Shown: positions 1-8,467, numbered from the stretch's first letter. The stretch is DNA of 64,000 nt from an uncultured Pseudomonadales bacterium (GCA_943787675.1 CALSNK010000005.1:104604-168603); one strand, 5' to 3'. A program made the numbers and translations. Notes: a model not told the origin generated them from the sequence alone.

Positions 1-704
1 ATGCTGGGGACACCGGTAGCGGCATTTTGATTGGTCAGGGTATGGGTGCAGCGTTGGATAATATGCATCAGGGCTTTGTCAGTTTGCCCTTTTATCCACC
101 CTCGTCACTGACCTATGGAATATTTATCAATGCCCATGGCAAGCGCTTTATCAATGAAGATTGCTACCATGGACGGGTCGGTGCCCATGTACTGCAGCAG
201 CCCCCGGGCCCGGTTTATCTGGTGCTCAGTGTTGAGGATTACGGTAAGTACGAAACTCGCTCTTATCTGGGGGCAGGAATCGCCGCCACTGGCGAGACCT
301 TGGCTGAACTGGTCGCCGACCTCGACTTGCCTGAGGGGCAGCTAGAACAGACGATTGAATTGTATAACAGCCATGCCGAGCAGCTTTCAGATCCAGAATT
401 TCACAAGGCGGGGGAGTGGCTAAAGCCGCTGACTGCGCCTTATGTTGCTCTTGATTGCACACCTGGGCGCGGTGTCAATATGCCGTACTTTACCCTTGGA
501 GGCTTGGATACCAGAGTATCTGGGGAAGTGTTAACCGAGGCCGGTGCCGTTATTCCCGGGCTCTATGCCGCGGGTCGCAGCGCCTGCGGTGTTCCCCGTC
601 GCGCCGATGGTTACGCCTCGGGCATCTCGGTGGGCGATGCCTCTTTTAGCGGCCGGATGGCTGGCGCTGCTGCTGCAGCTCGGGATAAACAACAAAGGAA
701 CTAA
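1..704 (+). CDS. FAD-dependent dehydrogenase, FAD_binding_2 family, C-terminal part (5' end outside window)
   Basis: The frame is open at the left edge (codons begin at base 3), so only the last 233 residues are present. What remains looks like the C-terminal half of a fumarate reductase / 3-ketosteroid dehydrogenase-type flavoprotein. A GDTGSGI block lies at the very start, YGIFINAHGKRFINED is typical of the region before the cap domain, and the end has GLYAAGRSACG followed by GYASGISVGDA, the usual C-terminal FAD contact. Enzymes of this class oxidise or reduce a C-C bond next to a carbonyl using FAD. The gene stops 4 bp before an NTF2-like gene and heads a same-strand run of four genes. 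The exact substrate cannot be read from this fragment. A steroid or terpenoid ketone is suggested only by the neighbours. Confidence 0.8.
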   Translation, partial: AGDTGSGILIGQGMGAALDNMHQGFVSLPFYPPSSLTYGIFINAHGKRFINEDCYHGRVGAHVLQQPPGPVYLVLSVEDYGKYETRSYLGAGIAATGETLAELVADLDLPEGQLEQTIELYNSHAEQLSDPEFHKAGEWLKPLTAPYVALDCTPGRGVNMPYFTLGGLDTRVSGEVLTEAGAVIPGLYAAGRSACGVPRRADGYASGISVGDASFSGRMAGAAAAARDKQQRN

Positions 705-708
705 AAAT

Positions 709-1344
709 ATGAGCCATATACTTTCTCGAATTGATCGCCTGGAGTCCCTCGACGAAATTCGGCAGTTGCCAGCGAAGTACTCCCTAGCCCTGGATATGCG
801 CGATATAGACGCGCTGGTCAATTTGTTTCCCGAAGATGTGCGGGTCGGTAAAGGTATGCAGGGGCGGGCGCACTTTAAGCGCTGGATGGATGAAACCCTG
901 AGGACTCAATTCACCGGTACCTCTCACCATATTGGCAATCATATTATTGAATTTAATGATCCTGACCACGCCATAGGGGTTGTCTACTCAAAGAACGAGC
1001 ACGAGACAACTCGCGCCGACGGCGGTATCGATTGGGTGATTATGCAGATGATTTACTGGGATCAATACGAACGCATTGATGGTCGCTGGTATTTTCAGCG
1101 CCGCTTGCCCTGCTACTGGTACGCGACAGACCTCAATAACCCGCCGGTGGGTGAGAATAAAATGCGCTGGCCTGATCGCGACAATTACGACGGTGCCTTT
1201 CATGATCTGTGGCCCAGCTGGCAGGACTTTTGGGATAACCCGATTACCGAAGAGTTGCCAGCGGTCGCAGCGCCTGCACCCCTTGAGCAGTTTTTAAAAA
1301 CCATGCGTCGTGACAGCGGCGAGATCAGTATCCGAACGCGCTAA
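709..1344 (+). CDS. NTF2-like / SnoaL-fold protein
   Basis: This 211-residue protein has the sequence character of the SnoaL_4 group of the NTF2 superfamily: an N-terminal helix (LDEIRQLPAKYSLALDMRD), a DVRVG strand, then the conserved SHHIGNHIIEF segment and a WYFQRR strand. The fold makes a small cone-shaped cavity used by isomerases, dehydratases and ring-hydroxylating subunits. No catalytic residue set can be assigned with confidence. The start at 709 is chosen because AAAGGA lies just upstream and the preceding gene ends at 704; the longer open frame back to 544 lies inside that gene. The tight spacing implies translation coupled to the flavoprotein gene. A role in isomerising or hydrating a ketone intermediate is plausible but inferred. 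Confidence 0.75.
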   Translation: MSHILSRIDRLESLDEIRQLPAKYSLALDMRDIDALVNLFPEDVRVGKGMQGRAHFKRWMDETLRTQFTGTSHHIGNHIIEFNDPDHAIGVVYSKNEHETTRADGGIDWVIMQMIYWDQYERIDGRWYFQRRLPCYWYATDLNNPPVGENKMRWPDRDNYDGAFHDLWPSWQDFWDNPITEELPAVAAPAPLEQFLKTMRRDSGEISIRTR

Positions 1345-1360
1345 TGGGCAGATTTTCCCA

Positions 1361-1421
1361 GCTAGAGTTTAGATAATTGAAAGTTAGTAAATTAAAGGCT
1401 AGATAAAGAAAGGTTAGATAA
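1361..1421 (+). repeat. Degenerate short tandem repeat in leader of OYE gene
   Basis: About four imperfect 14-15 bp units lie between the NTF2-like gene and the OYE gene, each built around a GTTTAGATAA / GGCTAGATAAA / GGTTAGATAAA core. The last unit also supplies the AAAGG ribosome-binding region for the start at 1422. It resembles in style, but not closely in sequence, the cleaner arrays elsewhere in the window. Confidence 0.5.
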
Positions 1422-2507
1422 ATGTTTGATGCACTTTTTACCCCGCTTCGCCTGGGTGATATTGAATTACAAAATCGCTTTGTGATGGCGCCTATGACGC
1501 GCAGTCGAGCCAATCCCGATGACTCAGTGTCGGCTCTGCATGTTGAATATTACGCTCAGCGCGCCAGCGCCGGTTTGATTATTAGCGAAGGCATACATCC
1601 TTCTCCAGCCGGTAAAGGCTACACATTATCCCCCGGTCTCTACAGTGACGAGCAACAGCTTCTGTGGCGCGCCGTAACCGATGCGGTGCATGAGAAAGAC
1701 GGCCGCATCGTCGCCCAGATAATGCACTGCGGCCGGGTTGGACACCCCGACAATAAAGCGCCGGGTAGCGACTTGATTGGGCCCTCGGCGATCCCCTGCC
1801 AGACAGAGATTTACACCCCCAAGGGAATGCAGCCAATGCCCACCCCTAGAGCCATTGAAGGCGCTGAAATCCCCGGCCTTATCCGCGAGTATTGCGAAAC
1901 CGCAGAGCGCGCCATAGCTGCTGGCTTTGACGGCATTGAGCTACACTGCACCTCCGGTTATCTGCCAGCGCAGTTTTTATCCACCGGCAGCAACCAGCGC
2001 AGCGATAACTATGGCGGCAGTTTAGACAATCGTCTGCGCTTTGTGCTCGAGCTCACCCAGGCACTTTGCGATACAGTGGGAGCTGGCCGAGTGGGTTTGC
2101 GCGTGTGCCCCGGCAATCCCTTTAATGACCTGCAGGATGAAGACCCCAGTGAAACCTTTGGTGCACTGTTCCGTGCTCTGTCACCCATGGGTTTGGCCTA
2201 TCTGCATGTGATCCGTATGGCGTCCACCGGTATCGACAATATTGCTCTCGCCCAGCAGCACTTTAAGGGTGCACTGATCGTCAACGACAGTTACAGTCCT
2301 GAAGAGGCCGACCAACTGCTCGCTGATCAGGGTGCTGCAGCTGTATCCTTTGGCCGTGCTTTTATTGCCAACCCGGATTTTGTTGAACGTGTGGCCAAGG
2401 GTACGCCACTGAGTCGAATGAACGGCAAAACACTCTATACGCCGGGTCCGGCAGGCTATATTGACTACCCGACAGCTGAGCAGGCGAGTCTTTTAAAGGG
2501 CGACTAA
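1422..2507 (+). CDS. Old Yellow Enzyme family ene-reductase (NemA-like)
   Basis: This 361-residue FMN-dependent TIM-barrel enzyme is expected to reduce activated C=C bonds with NAD(P)H. The N-terminus (LFTPLRLGDIELQNRFVMAP) is the family signature, and the barrel ends with the SNQRSDNYGGSLDNR block. In characterised members the substrate carbonyl is held by a His-x-x-Asn or His-x-x-His pair followed by Gly-Tyr. Here the motif is HCTSGY, with His175 and Tyr180 kept but Ser178 in place of the second ligand. Length is normal. It lies 27 bp before the amidohydrolase-like gene in the same operon. The substituted pair may mean a changed substrate or altered binding. The family call is firm; the substrate is unknown. 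Confidence 0.88.
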   Translation: MFDALFTPLRLGDIELQNRFVMAPMTRSRANPDDSVSALHVEYYAQRASAGLIISEGIHPSPAGKGYTLSPGLYSDEQQLLWRAVTDAVHEKDGRIVAQIMHCGRVGHPDNKAPGSDLIGPSAIPCQTEIYTPKGMQPMPTPRAIEGAEIPGLIREYCETAERAIAAGFDGIELHCTSGYLPAQFLSTGSNQRSDNYGGSLDNRLRFVLELTQALCDTVGAGRVGLRVCPGNPFNDLQDEDPSETFGALFRALSPMGLAYLHVIRMASTGIDNIALAQQHFKGALIVNDSYSPEEADQLLADQGAAAVSFGRAFIANPDFVERVAKGTPLSRMNGKTLYTPGPAGYIDYPTAEQASLLKGD

Positions 2508-2534
2508 AAAATAATCAGAAAAAGAGGAATAACT

Positions 2535-3404
2535 ATGGCCATGCCCACGGATATTGGTGTTATCGATTTGATGCTAGCGGTACCAAATGACGATACATCC
2601 AATTACTACGACTTTATTAAGCCCCTGCTGATGGATGAGCAGAGTCGCCAAATGTTTAAAATGCCAGCGCAGTACATGTTTAAAGATGTGCCTAAGACGG
2701 GGGTGCAGGACGACTATATCGCCTACACCTTGAAAAAGATGGATGAGTTCGGCATTGAAAAAGCCATGCTCGGTGTCGATGAAGGCCAATATTTCACCCA
2801 GAATGAAGCGGTGCTAAAGCACCCGGATCGCTTTTTTGCCTGTTATGACTGCAACCCTAACAATGGCATGGAAGAGGTGCGAAAAATCCGTCGGCTAAAA
2901 GAGCTGTACAATATCAAAGCAGTCACCGCTTTTCCCTCGGGCCTCTGTCCACAGGTGTCACTGAGCGATAAAAAATGGTACCCGATTTTTGTTGCCTGTA
3001 TAGATCTAGATATTCCCTTTTGTCCCTGTGTCGGTGTGCCCGGTCCGCGAATTCCCATGGAACCGCAAAAGGTTGAACACCTCGATGAGATCTGTTGGTT
3101 CTTCCCCGAGTTGCGTGTGGTGATGCGCCACGGCGGCGAGCCCTGGACAGAGTTGGCGTGGAAGTTAATGCTCAAATACCCCAATCTCTATTATATGACC
3201 AGCGCTTTTGCACCCAAGCATTACCCAGCGGATATTGTTAAGTTCGCCAACACTCGGGGTGCAGATAAAATTATGTATGCAGGCTATTTCCCCATGGGTC
3301 TGTCTCTGGAGCGAATTTTTGGCGATATGCCAAATGTGCCTTTTAAGGACGAGGTCTGGCCTAAGTTCCTGCGAGAGAATGCAAAGAAGGTGTTTAAGCT
3401 GTGA
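2535..3404 (+). CDS. Amidohydrolase_2-family protein lacking metal ligands
   Basis: This 289-residue protein belongs by length and pattern to the ACMSD/amidohydrolase_2 TIM-barrel group, with the segment RVVMRHGGEPW corresponding to the usual metal-binding HGG strand. However, the N-terminal IDxHxH motif reads IDLMLA (Met13 and Ala15 where His is expected). The C-terminal GSDYP motif reads AGYFP, placing Tyr251 where the catalytic Asp should be. Three of the canonical ligands are therefore gone, and ordinary divalent-metal hydrolysis is unlikely. It may be a non-metal lyase or decarboxylase, or a binding protein. AGAGGA precedes the ATG at 2535. It is the last gene before a terminator and seems to belong to the same unit as the flavoprotein, NTF2 and OYE genes. 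Confidence 0.75.
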   Translation: MAMPTDIGVIDLMLAVPNDDTSNYYDFIKPLLMDEQSRQMFKMPAQYMFKDVPKTGVQDDYIAYTLKKMDEFGIEKAMLGVDEGQYFTQNEAVLKHPDRFFACYDCNPNNGMEEVRKIRRLKELYNIKAVTAFPSGLCPQVSLSDKKWYPIFVACIDLDIPFCPCVGVPGPRIPMEPQKVEHLDEICWFFPELRVVMRHGGEPWTELAWKLMLKYPNLYYMTSAFAPKHYPADIVKFANTRGADKIMYAGYFPMGLSLERIFGDMPNVPFKDEVWPKFLRENAKKVFKL

Positions 3405-3454
3405 GACTATTTTAGCAATCAGTTTTCAGTTAAGCGCTAAAAAATTGCTGCAAG

Positions 3455-3493
3455 AAAAAACCCCAATGACAGCTCTGCCATTGGGGTTTTTTT
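3455..3493. terminator. Bidirectional rho-independent terminator
   Basis: A CCCCAATG stem pairs with CATTGGGG. It is preceded by a run of A and followed by seven T, so it works in both directions between two convergent genes. Its right edge overlaps the stop codon of the minus-strand MaoC gene. Confidence 0.85.
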
Positions 3494-3950
3494 AGGGATA
3501 CATCAAACTGATAGTGTCGACAACACAGGCTGGCCGCTCGCTGCCCTCGACAAAAACACTGACTCTGACAATCATACGAACCCCTCCTTTTGCCTCCTCC
3601 ACAGACAGCACCTCGCCGCTGGCGAAGACCTTGGAGTCGACGGGAACCGTTGCCGGAAAACGAATATTGTCGGCGCCGTAATTGACCCCCATGGAGAAAT
3701 TCACCACGCGAATTAATTCGGGCATAAACAGATTTGCTAACGACAGTGTTAGGTAGCCATGAGCGATGGTTGTGCCAAAGGGCCCCTCGGCAGCTTTTAT
3801 TGGGTCCACATGAATCCACTGATGATCGCCAGTGGCGTCGGCAAATTGATCAATACGTGTCTGATCGACAAGGATCGCCTCTGTGGGACCCAGTTGACTG
3901 CCAACAAAATCAAACAAGTCTTTGGGGCGGTTGGCGAGAAGTGCGGCCAT
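3492..3950 (-). CDS. MaoC-like (R)-specific enoyl-CoA hydratase
   Basis: This 152-residue single hot-dog protein carries the hydratase-2 motif: GDHQWIHVDP with the expected catalytic Asp42 and His47, followed by GPFGTTIAHGYLTLSL. Proteins of this type add water to trans-2-enoyl-CoA, or act on CoA esters of branched or cyclic acids. Size and N-terminus (TRIDQFADATGD) match stand-alone MaoC/NodN-type dehydratases. It is transcribed alone, convergent with the OYE/amidohydrolase unit and divergent from two SDR genes across a 142 bp gap. In a catabolic locus it would serve a beta-oxidation-like side-chain or ring-cleavage step; the actual substrate is not visible. Confidence 0.85.
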   Translation of the reverse strand: MAALLANRPKDLFDFVGSQLGPTEAILVDQTRIDQFADATGDHQWIHVDPIKAAEGPFGTTIAHGYLTLSLANLFMPELIRVVNFSMGVNYGADNIRFPATVPVDSKVFASGEVLSVEEAKGGVRMIVRVSVFVEGSERPACVVDTISLMYP

Positions 3951-4092
3951 AAAAGATTCCTTATTTTTCTACGAGTTTATCACCGCTGCTGACATTGCTG
4001 GGGCCTGTTTGTGGTGCTTTAGTCCATTCGCATTACGCTAGAGTAACGGTGGCGATGCCGCTAGAATAGGTCAACAGCCAAAGGGGCACAGA

Positions 4093-4869
4093 ATGGAATT
4101 ATCAGAGCAGTCAAAAGGTCGTCTTCAGGGTAAGGTCGCTCTAGTCACTGGCGCTGCTCGGGGTGTCGGATTTGCCACCGCACAGCGCTTTTGCCAAGAG
4201 GGTGCAACGGTGTTGATGAGCGACATTAATAGCGAGCAGGGTGAGGCCGCCGCGGCGCAAATCGGTGCACGGTTTATGTTGTTGGATGTGGCGCAAGAGG
4301 CGGATTGGCAGCGCTGTACGGCACTGATCGCTGAGGATTACGGCAGGCTAGATATACTGGTCAACAATGCCGCCATACTGCGCTCCAGCGATATCTTGCA
4401 GGAGTCGTTACAGCAGTGGCGACAGGTTATGGCGGTCAATGCCGACAGCGTGTTCTTGGCTATTCACTACCTGCTGCCGATTATCAGCGCCAGCGGTGCA
4501 GGCTCAATTATCAATATGTCCTCCTCCTCAGCGCTGATGGGTATGCCACACTTTTGTGCCTACACCGCGGCCAAGGCCGCGGTGCGCAATCTGACTATGA
4601 GCACCGCGGTTCTGTGCAAACAGCAGGGCAGTGGCGTGCGCTGTAACTCGGTTCATCCCGATGGCATTAATACCAAAATGGCACGGGAGATTGCCGCCGA
4701 TATGCCCGCGGATGTGATTGCCGGTTATCAGCGCACTGCGCCATTTATTTGCCAGCCCGAGGATGTTGCCAGCACAATATTATTTTTGGCCTCTGATGAG
4801 TCGCGACATATCAATGGCGCTGCGATCTGTTTGGACAACACGGCGACCATTCATCCGCCCTATTTATAG
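4093..4869 (+). CDS. Short-chain dehydrogenase/reductase (SDR)
   Basis: This classical SDR of 258 residues has cofactor motif TGAARGVG (residues 19-26), NNAA (91-94), a catalytic Ser within MSSSSA (143-146) and Tyr157/Lys161 in YTAAK. Such enzymes interconvert secondary alcohols and ketones with NAD(P). Asp44 after the second strand suggests a preference for NAD(H), as expected of a catabolic enzyme. It ends 8 bp before another SDR gene, so the two are co-transcribed. The C-terminal region (LDNTATIHPPYL) diverges from the usual DGG tail, which may affect oligomer contacts. Substrate unknown; a hydroxyl on a cyclic substrate is the contextual guess. Confidence 0.88.
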   Translation: MELSEQSKGRLQGKVALVTGAARGVGFATAQRFCQEGATVLMSDINSEQGEAAAAQIGARFMLLDVAQEADWQRCTALIAEDYGRLDILVNNAAILRSSDILQESLQQWRQVMAVNADSVFLAIHYLLPIISASGAGSIINMSSSSALMGMPHFCAYTAAKAAVRNLTMSTAVLCKQQGSGVRCNSVHPDGINTKMAREIAADMPADVIAGYQRTAPFICQPEDVASTILFLASDESRHINGAAICLDNTATIHPPYL

Positions 4870-4877
4870 AGATTATT

Positions 4878-5648
4878 ATGAAACGATTTGAAGGACGTTG
4901 CGCCATTGTCACTGGTGGCGCCGGCAATATAGGCCGGGCGATTACCCGCTATCTGTTGAACGAAGGTGCAAATGTGGTTATCTGTGGCCGTCGTGAACCC
5001 AGCAAAGCAGTGGTTGCCGATGGTAGGCAGGCGCTGTTTGTGCAGGCGGATATTCGTCGGGCAGAGCAGTCACAGCGAGTTATTGATGCTGCTCTAGCCG
5101 CCTTTGGGCGTCTCGATATACTGGTCAATAATGCCGGCGGCAGTCCACCGGTCGAGTCGGCCACGGCGTCGGCGAGCCTCACCGAAAAACTGGTGCAGCT
5201 CAACTTAATCGCTCCGCTGGTCATGTCGCAGCAGGCCTATGCTGCTCTCAGTGCTGGTGACCTGCCGGGCAGTATTATCAATATCTCCAGTGTCAGTGCA
5301 GTGCGCTCTTCCCCGGGTACGGCTGCCTATGGGGCTGCCAAGGCTGGACTATTAAACGCCACTCAGTCTCTGGCCATGGAGTGGGGGCCAAAGATTCGGG
5401 TTAATGGTCTGGTGGTCGGGTTGGTGTATCACCCTGCAGGAGAAGCCCACTACGGTGGCGCTGAGGGGTTTAAACGGGTCGCGGATATGCTGCCCATGGG
5501 GCGCATGGCCGAGCCTGAGGATATTGCCAAGGCGGTGGTCTATCTGTGCTCGGACGATGCATTTTATGTCTCAGGTGCCAGCCTCGAAGTTCATGGTGGC
5601 GGTGAAGTGCCGGTATTTTTGCACCTTGCCAAAGAAGCCGGAGAGTAA
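4878..5648 (+). CDS. Short-chain dehydrogenase/reductase (SDR)
   Basis: This classical SDR of 256 residues has TGGAGNIG (12-19), NNAGG (84-88), Ser in NISSVS (136-140) and Tyr151/Lys155. The cofactor pocket has CGRRE after the second strand; arginines there usually favour NADP(H), unlike the adjacent SDR at 4093. The pair could therefore work in opposite directions or on different positions of one substrate. The C-terminus has the common SGASLEVHGGGE motif. It lies 8 bp after its partner and converges on the minus-strand flavoprotein gene 38 bp away. No specific reaction can be assigned. Confidence 0.88.
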   Translation: MKRFEGRCAIVTGGAGNIGRAITRYLLNEGANVVICGRREPSKAVVADGRQALFVQADIRRAEQSQRVIDAALAAFGRLDILVNNAGGSPPVESATASASLTEKLVQLNLIAPLVMSQQAYAALSAGDLPGSIINISSVSAVRSSPGTAAYGAAKAGLLNATQSLAMEWGPKIRVNGLVVGLVYHPAGEAHYGGAEGFKRVADMLPMGRMAEPEDIAKAVVYLCSDDAFYVSGASLEVHGGGEVPVFLHLAKEAGE

Positions 5649-5656
5649 AGGCTGGC

Positions 5657-5697
5657 GCTGTTGCTCAGGCCTAGGATAAAAAAATCTTAGGACTGAG
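5657..5697. terminator. Possible weak terminator hairpin between convergent genes
   Basis: A CCTAGGAT ... ATCTTAGG stem with one G-T pair and an A-rich loop lies in the 38 bp gap between convergent genes and runs into the stop of the minus-strand gene. There is no clear T tract, so this is only a candidate. Confidence 0.3.
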
Positions 5698-7825
5698 GCT
5701 GTAACAGCGCACTCACCGCAGTACGAGCATCGCCAATGGCGCCATCGAGATAGCCAATTGAGCGGCAGTCACCGATGGTTGTCACCCCATAACCCGCTTT
5801 ACTGATCAGCTCGCTGACTCGCGTGTCCGCATCAGCCCCCAGTGCAATAATGACCTGGTCAGCCTTGATACAGTGCCACTGTTCTTTGTGTTCATAGTGC
5901 ACCCCAGCTTGATCAATATGGCTAACACTGGCCTTGGTTAGCATATTGCAGCCGTGCTCGCGCAACAGGTGAATTACCCTTGCGCGACGCACAATACTCA
6001 ACTCGGGGGAGAGGGTAGAGCTGGGTTCTAAGACTGTGACACGACGGCGTCGCTCGACTAAAAACTCGGCAATTTCAATGCCTACCAAACCGCCACCGAC
6101 AATCACTATGTCTTTTTGCAGCGGCATCCAAAGATGGCTGAGCACTCGCACCCAGTTAATATTGTTAGTCAGGCCTAGGGCTTGGGAAGTCGCCACCAGT
6201 GCGCGCTTAATTGGGTTGAGTTTTTTCAGACCACGGTCATCACCGCCGAGTAACAGGCCGCGCATCTCTTCGCCGTCGAAAACATGCTTGAGATTTTTAC
6301 CGGGAATCTCCGGTGCTTCGCGTTTGGCCCCCGTGGCAACAATCACATGATCTGGGTTGAGCGCTGCTAGCGCGGTTATATCGACTGGGCTATTGAGTTG
6401 CACATCGACTTTTAGTCGCTGCAGTTCGCCGGATAAATAGTCGATTAAACCCCCATTTGGTTCATAGGCGAGGGCGGCAATGCGTGCGGTGCCACCTAAT
6501 TGCGGCTCTTTTTCAAACAGCGTTACCCGGTGTCCGGCAGTGGCCAGCAGTCGCGCCGCTTCCATGCCTCCGGGGCCACCACCGACCACAGCGAAGTGTC
6601 GGCCTCTGTCAGTGCTGCTGGCAATCAGGTCGCCTTGGTACTCGCGGCCGACATCAGTATTAACTGCGCAGAGCATCGGTTTGTTGATGAAAATTTGGCT
6701 GACGCAGATATAACAGTAGATACAGGGTCGAATGCTCTGTGCCATACCAGCAGCGTTTTTGTTGGGCAACTCGGGATCGGCAATCAGTTTGCGGCCGAGA
6801 CCGAGAAAGTCATATTTATTATTGGCTATATCCTTGGCGGCGCTGTCCAGTTCAATCCGACCAACGGCGATCACCGGGATATCCAATTCACGCTTAACCC
6901 GTTCACTGAAGGGTACATAGGCTGAGGGTTGATGAACCAGGGGTGCTTCGGTAAAGGCGATCCCCTTTTGCGTGTCGCTATAGGCGCTGACATCTATAGC
7001 GTCGACACCGGCCTCTTGGGCGAGCCTGGCGACGGCAATAAAATCATCTGGGGTAATGCCGTTTTCGACGCGATATTCCTTGGCGTCGAGGCGAATAATA
7101 ATTGGCAAGTCTGGGCCCACTGCAGCGCGGATAGCGCGCACAATTTCCACCATTAAGCGCGCACGATTTTCCACTGTGCCGCCGTAATTGTCGTCCCGCT
7201 GATTGGTTGCCGGTGATAAAAAGCTTGAGATCACATAGCCATGACCACCGTGTATTTCAATGCCGTCAAAGCCCGCAACAATCGCGCGTTGTGCCGCGCT
7301 GACAAAATCATTCACCAGGTTGTCAATATCGCTTTGGTCCATCAGGTGATAGCGTGGCCCCTTGCCGTCTGGCCCGCCCATTTTAATAAAGTTACCGAGT
7401 TCCTGGCGGGTGAGCAATGGCATCATGTCATTGCGACTTTTCCCCGGTATGGAGGGGACCAATATAGGTCGCCCAGCAATGGTGTCCTCCTGGGATACCT
7501 TGCCACTGTGGTTGAGCTGAGCGGCAATTTTGCAGTCGTACTGATGGACCCTGGAGGTGAGTTCCCTCAGACCAGGCAGAAAGCAGTCATCTGAAAATCC
7601 CACCATATTGGGCATAGAGCAGCCTGCCGGCCAGCTCACCGAGGTGGTTTCTAAAATCAACAGTCCAGCACCGCCCTTGGCGCGTGCTTCGTAATAGGCG
7701 ATTAGCTGTTCACTGCAGTGGCCGTCAGTAGTCGCATAATTTGAGCCCATAGCGGCCAAAACAAAGCGGTTTTTTAACTGCATGGTGCCAATGCTTGCAG
7801 GGCTGTTTAAAATTCCATGGTTCAT
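5687..7825 (-). CDS. NADH:flavin oxidoreductase / 2,4-dienoyl-CoA reductase-type fusion (FMN, 4Fe-4S, FAD)
   Basis: This 712-residue protein has the three-part architecture of FadH, trimethylamine dehydrogenase and BaiCD. An N-terminal FMN TIM barrel carries the OYE-like motif IHGGHGY (192, 195, 197) and NYGGTVENR. A four-cysteine cluster motif follows (C368, C371, C374, C386, with CxxCxxC spacing as in trimethylamine dehydrogenase). A C-terminal FAD/NAD(P) module has VVGGGPGG (413-420) and a second VIVGGGLVGIE. Electrons should run NAD(P)H - FAD - Fe/S - FMN to a conjugated C=C bond. In bile-acid bacteria, relatives oxidise or reduce steroid ring A, which fits the neighbouring steroid-type genes, but the substrate is inferred. 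Its start codon overlaps the stop of the upstream membrane-protein gene (ATGA), so the two are translationally coupled. Confidence 0.88.
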   Translation of the reverse strand: MNHGILNSPASIGTMQLKNRFVLAAMGSNYATTDGHCSEQLIAYYEARAKGGAGLLILETTSVSWPAGCSMPNMVGFSDDCFLPGLRELTSRVHQYDCKIAAQLNHSGKVSQEDTIAGRPILVPSIPGKSRNDMMPLLTRQELGNFIKMGGPDGKGPRYHLMDQSDIDNLVNDFVSAAQRAIVAGFDGIEIHGGHGYVISSFLSPATNQRDDNYGGTVENRARLMVEIVRAIRAAVGPDLPIIIRLDAKEYRVENGITPDDFIAVARLAQEAGVDAIDVSAYSDTQKGIAFTEAPLVHQPSAYVPFSERVKRELDIPVIAVGRIELDSAAKDIANNKYDFLGLGRKLIADPELPNKNAAGMAQSIRPCIYCYICVSQIFINKPMLCAVNTDVGREYQGDLIASSTDRGRHFAVVGGGPGGMEAARLLATAGHRVTLFEKEPQLGGTARIAALAYEPNGGLIDYLSGELQRLKVDVQLNSPVDITALAALNPDHVIVATGAKREAPEIPGKNLKHVFDGEEMRGLLLGGDDRGLKKLNPIKRALVATSQALGLTNNINWVRVLSHLWMPLQKDIVIVGGGLVGIEIAEFLVERRRRVTVLEPSSTLSPELSIVRRARVIHLLREHGCNMLTKASVSHIDQAGVHYEHKEQWHCIKADQVIIALGADADTRVSELISKAGYGVTTIGDCRSIGYLDGAIGDARTAVSALLQPQS

Positions 7826-8367
7826 GCTTGACTCTCTTGTGTCGGCGCAAGCTCAGCGCGCAAACCGACAAATAGCATAGGCAATACAGTGATTGCGGCC
7901 AAGCAGCCGGCCCAGAGACCTTTAAAAATAGCGTACTCCATAGGTGTAAATAGGCTGGCTCCGGCAATCCATAGCAGCAGCAGGGTTAGAGGGGCAACAA
8001 CCAACATGCCGAGCAAGCCAAAATAAATTCCATTTAGCCACAGGGACTGAGGAAAACGGTTGAGTAATTGCAGTGCGGCTGAAGAGCTGCTATCGCAGTG
8101 CCAGGGCTGAATTTTGCCTTTGCGCACTTTACGGCGCTGCAGGGGAATCACAATCATCGCTACGATCCAGGGCAAGATAAGCGCCGTGGCCAGTATGTCG
8201 CCGGCAAAGCTGTGATCGCCCCACCAGGTTAGGTCGGCCTTGGTTTTAATCAGATACCAGCAGATTACGCCATTGAAAAAGGCGTTTGTTAATCCATTTG
8301 TAGTAATTTCACGTCGCAAATAGGGTTGGTAGCTGGAAACGATCATGGCACTATAAGCTCTGTTCAA
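7822..8367 (-). CDS. Membrane protein of unknown function (about four helices)
   Basis: I do not recognise a family for this 181-residue protein. It shows hydrophobic segments around residues 28-40, 58-73, 110-136 and 148-168, separated by a basic loop (PLQRRKVRKGK), so a small integral inner-membrane protein is likely. Another in-frame Met lies eight codons downstream of the chosen start. The gene overlaps the start of the downstream flavoprotein by 4 bp, which implies co-expression in a two-gene unit. It is divergent from an AraC-type regulator gene. A role as an uptake or electron-transfer partner of the flavoprotein is possible but has no direct support. Confidence 0.6.
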   Translation of the reverse strand: MNRAYSAMIVSSYQPYLRREITTNGLTNAFFNGVICWYLIKTKADLTWWGDHSFAGDILATALILPWIVAMIVIPLQRRKVRKGKIQPWHCDSSSSAALQLLNRFPQSLWLNGIYFGLLGMLVVAPLTLLLLWIAGASLFTPMEYAIFKGLWAGCLAAITVLPMLFVGLRAELAPTQESQA

Positions 8368-8467
8368 ATGGAGTCAATATACCGAACTCTGTGGCTTTAG
8401 ATAGAGCACAAAAATTCGTTTTTATTGACAAATTCTCTCGACATAAAAATAATAAGAGAGGTGAGTC
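8368..8467. promoter_or_regulatory. Divergent intergenic region between membrane-protein gene and AraC-type gene
   Basis: This 100 bp AT-rich spacer must hold both promoters. On the plus strand TTGACA (8425-8430) sits 17 bp before AATAAT (8448-8453). The second box is so close to the ATG at 8468 that a transcript from it would hardly include the ribosome-binding site, so this promoter reading is tentative. Confidence 0.35.

Noticed and set aside
5657..5697. Strong terminator between the convergent SDR and flavoprotein genes
   Set aside because: The stem has a mismatch and no T run; kept only as a low-confidence feature.
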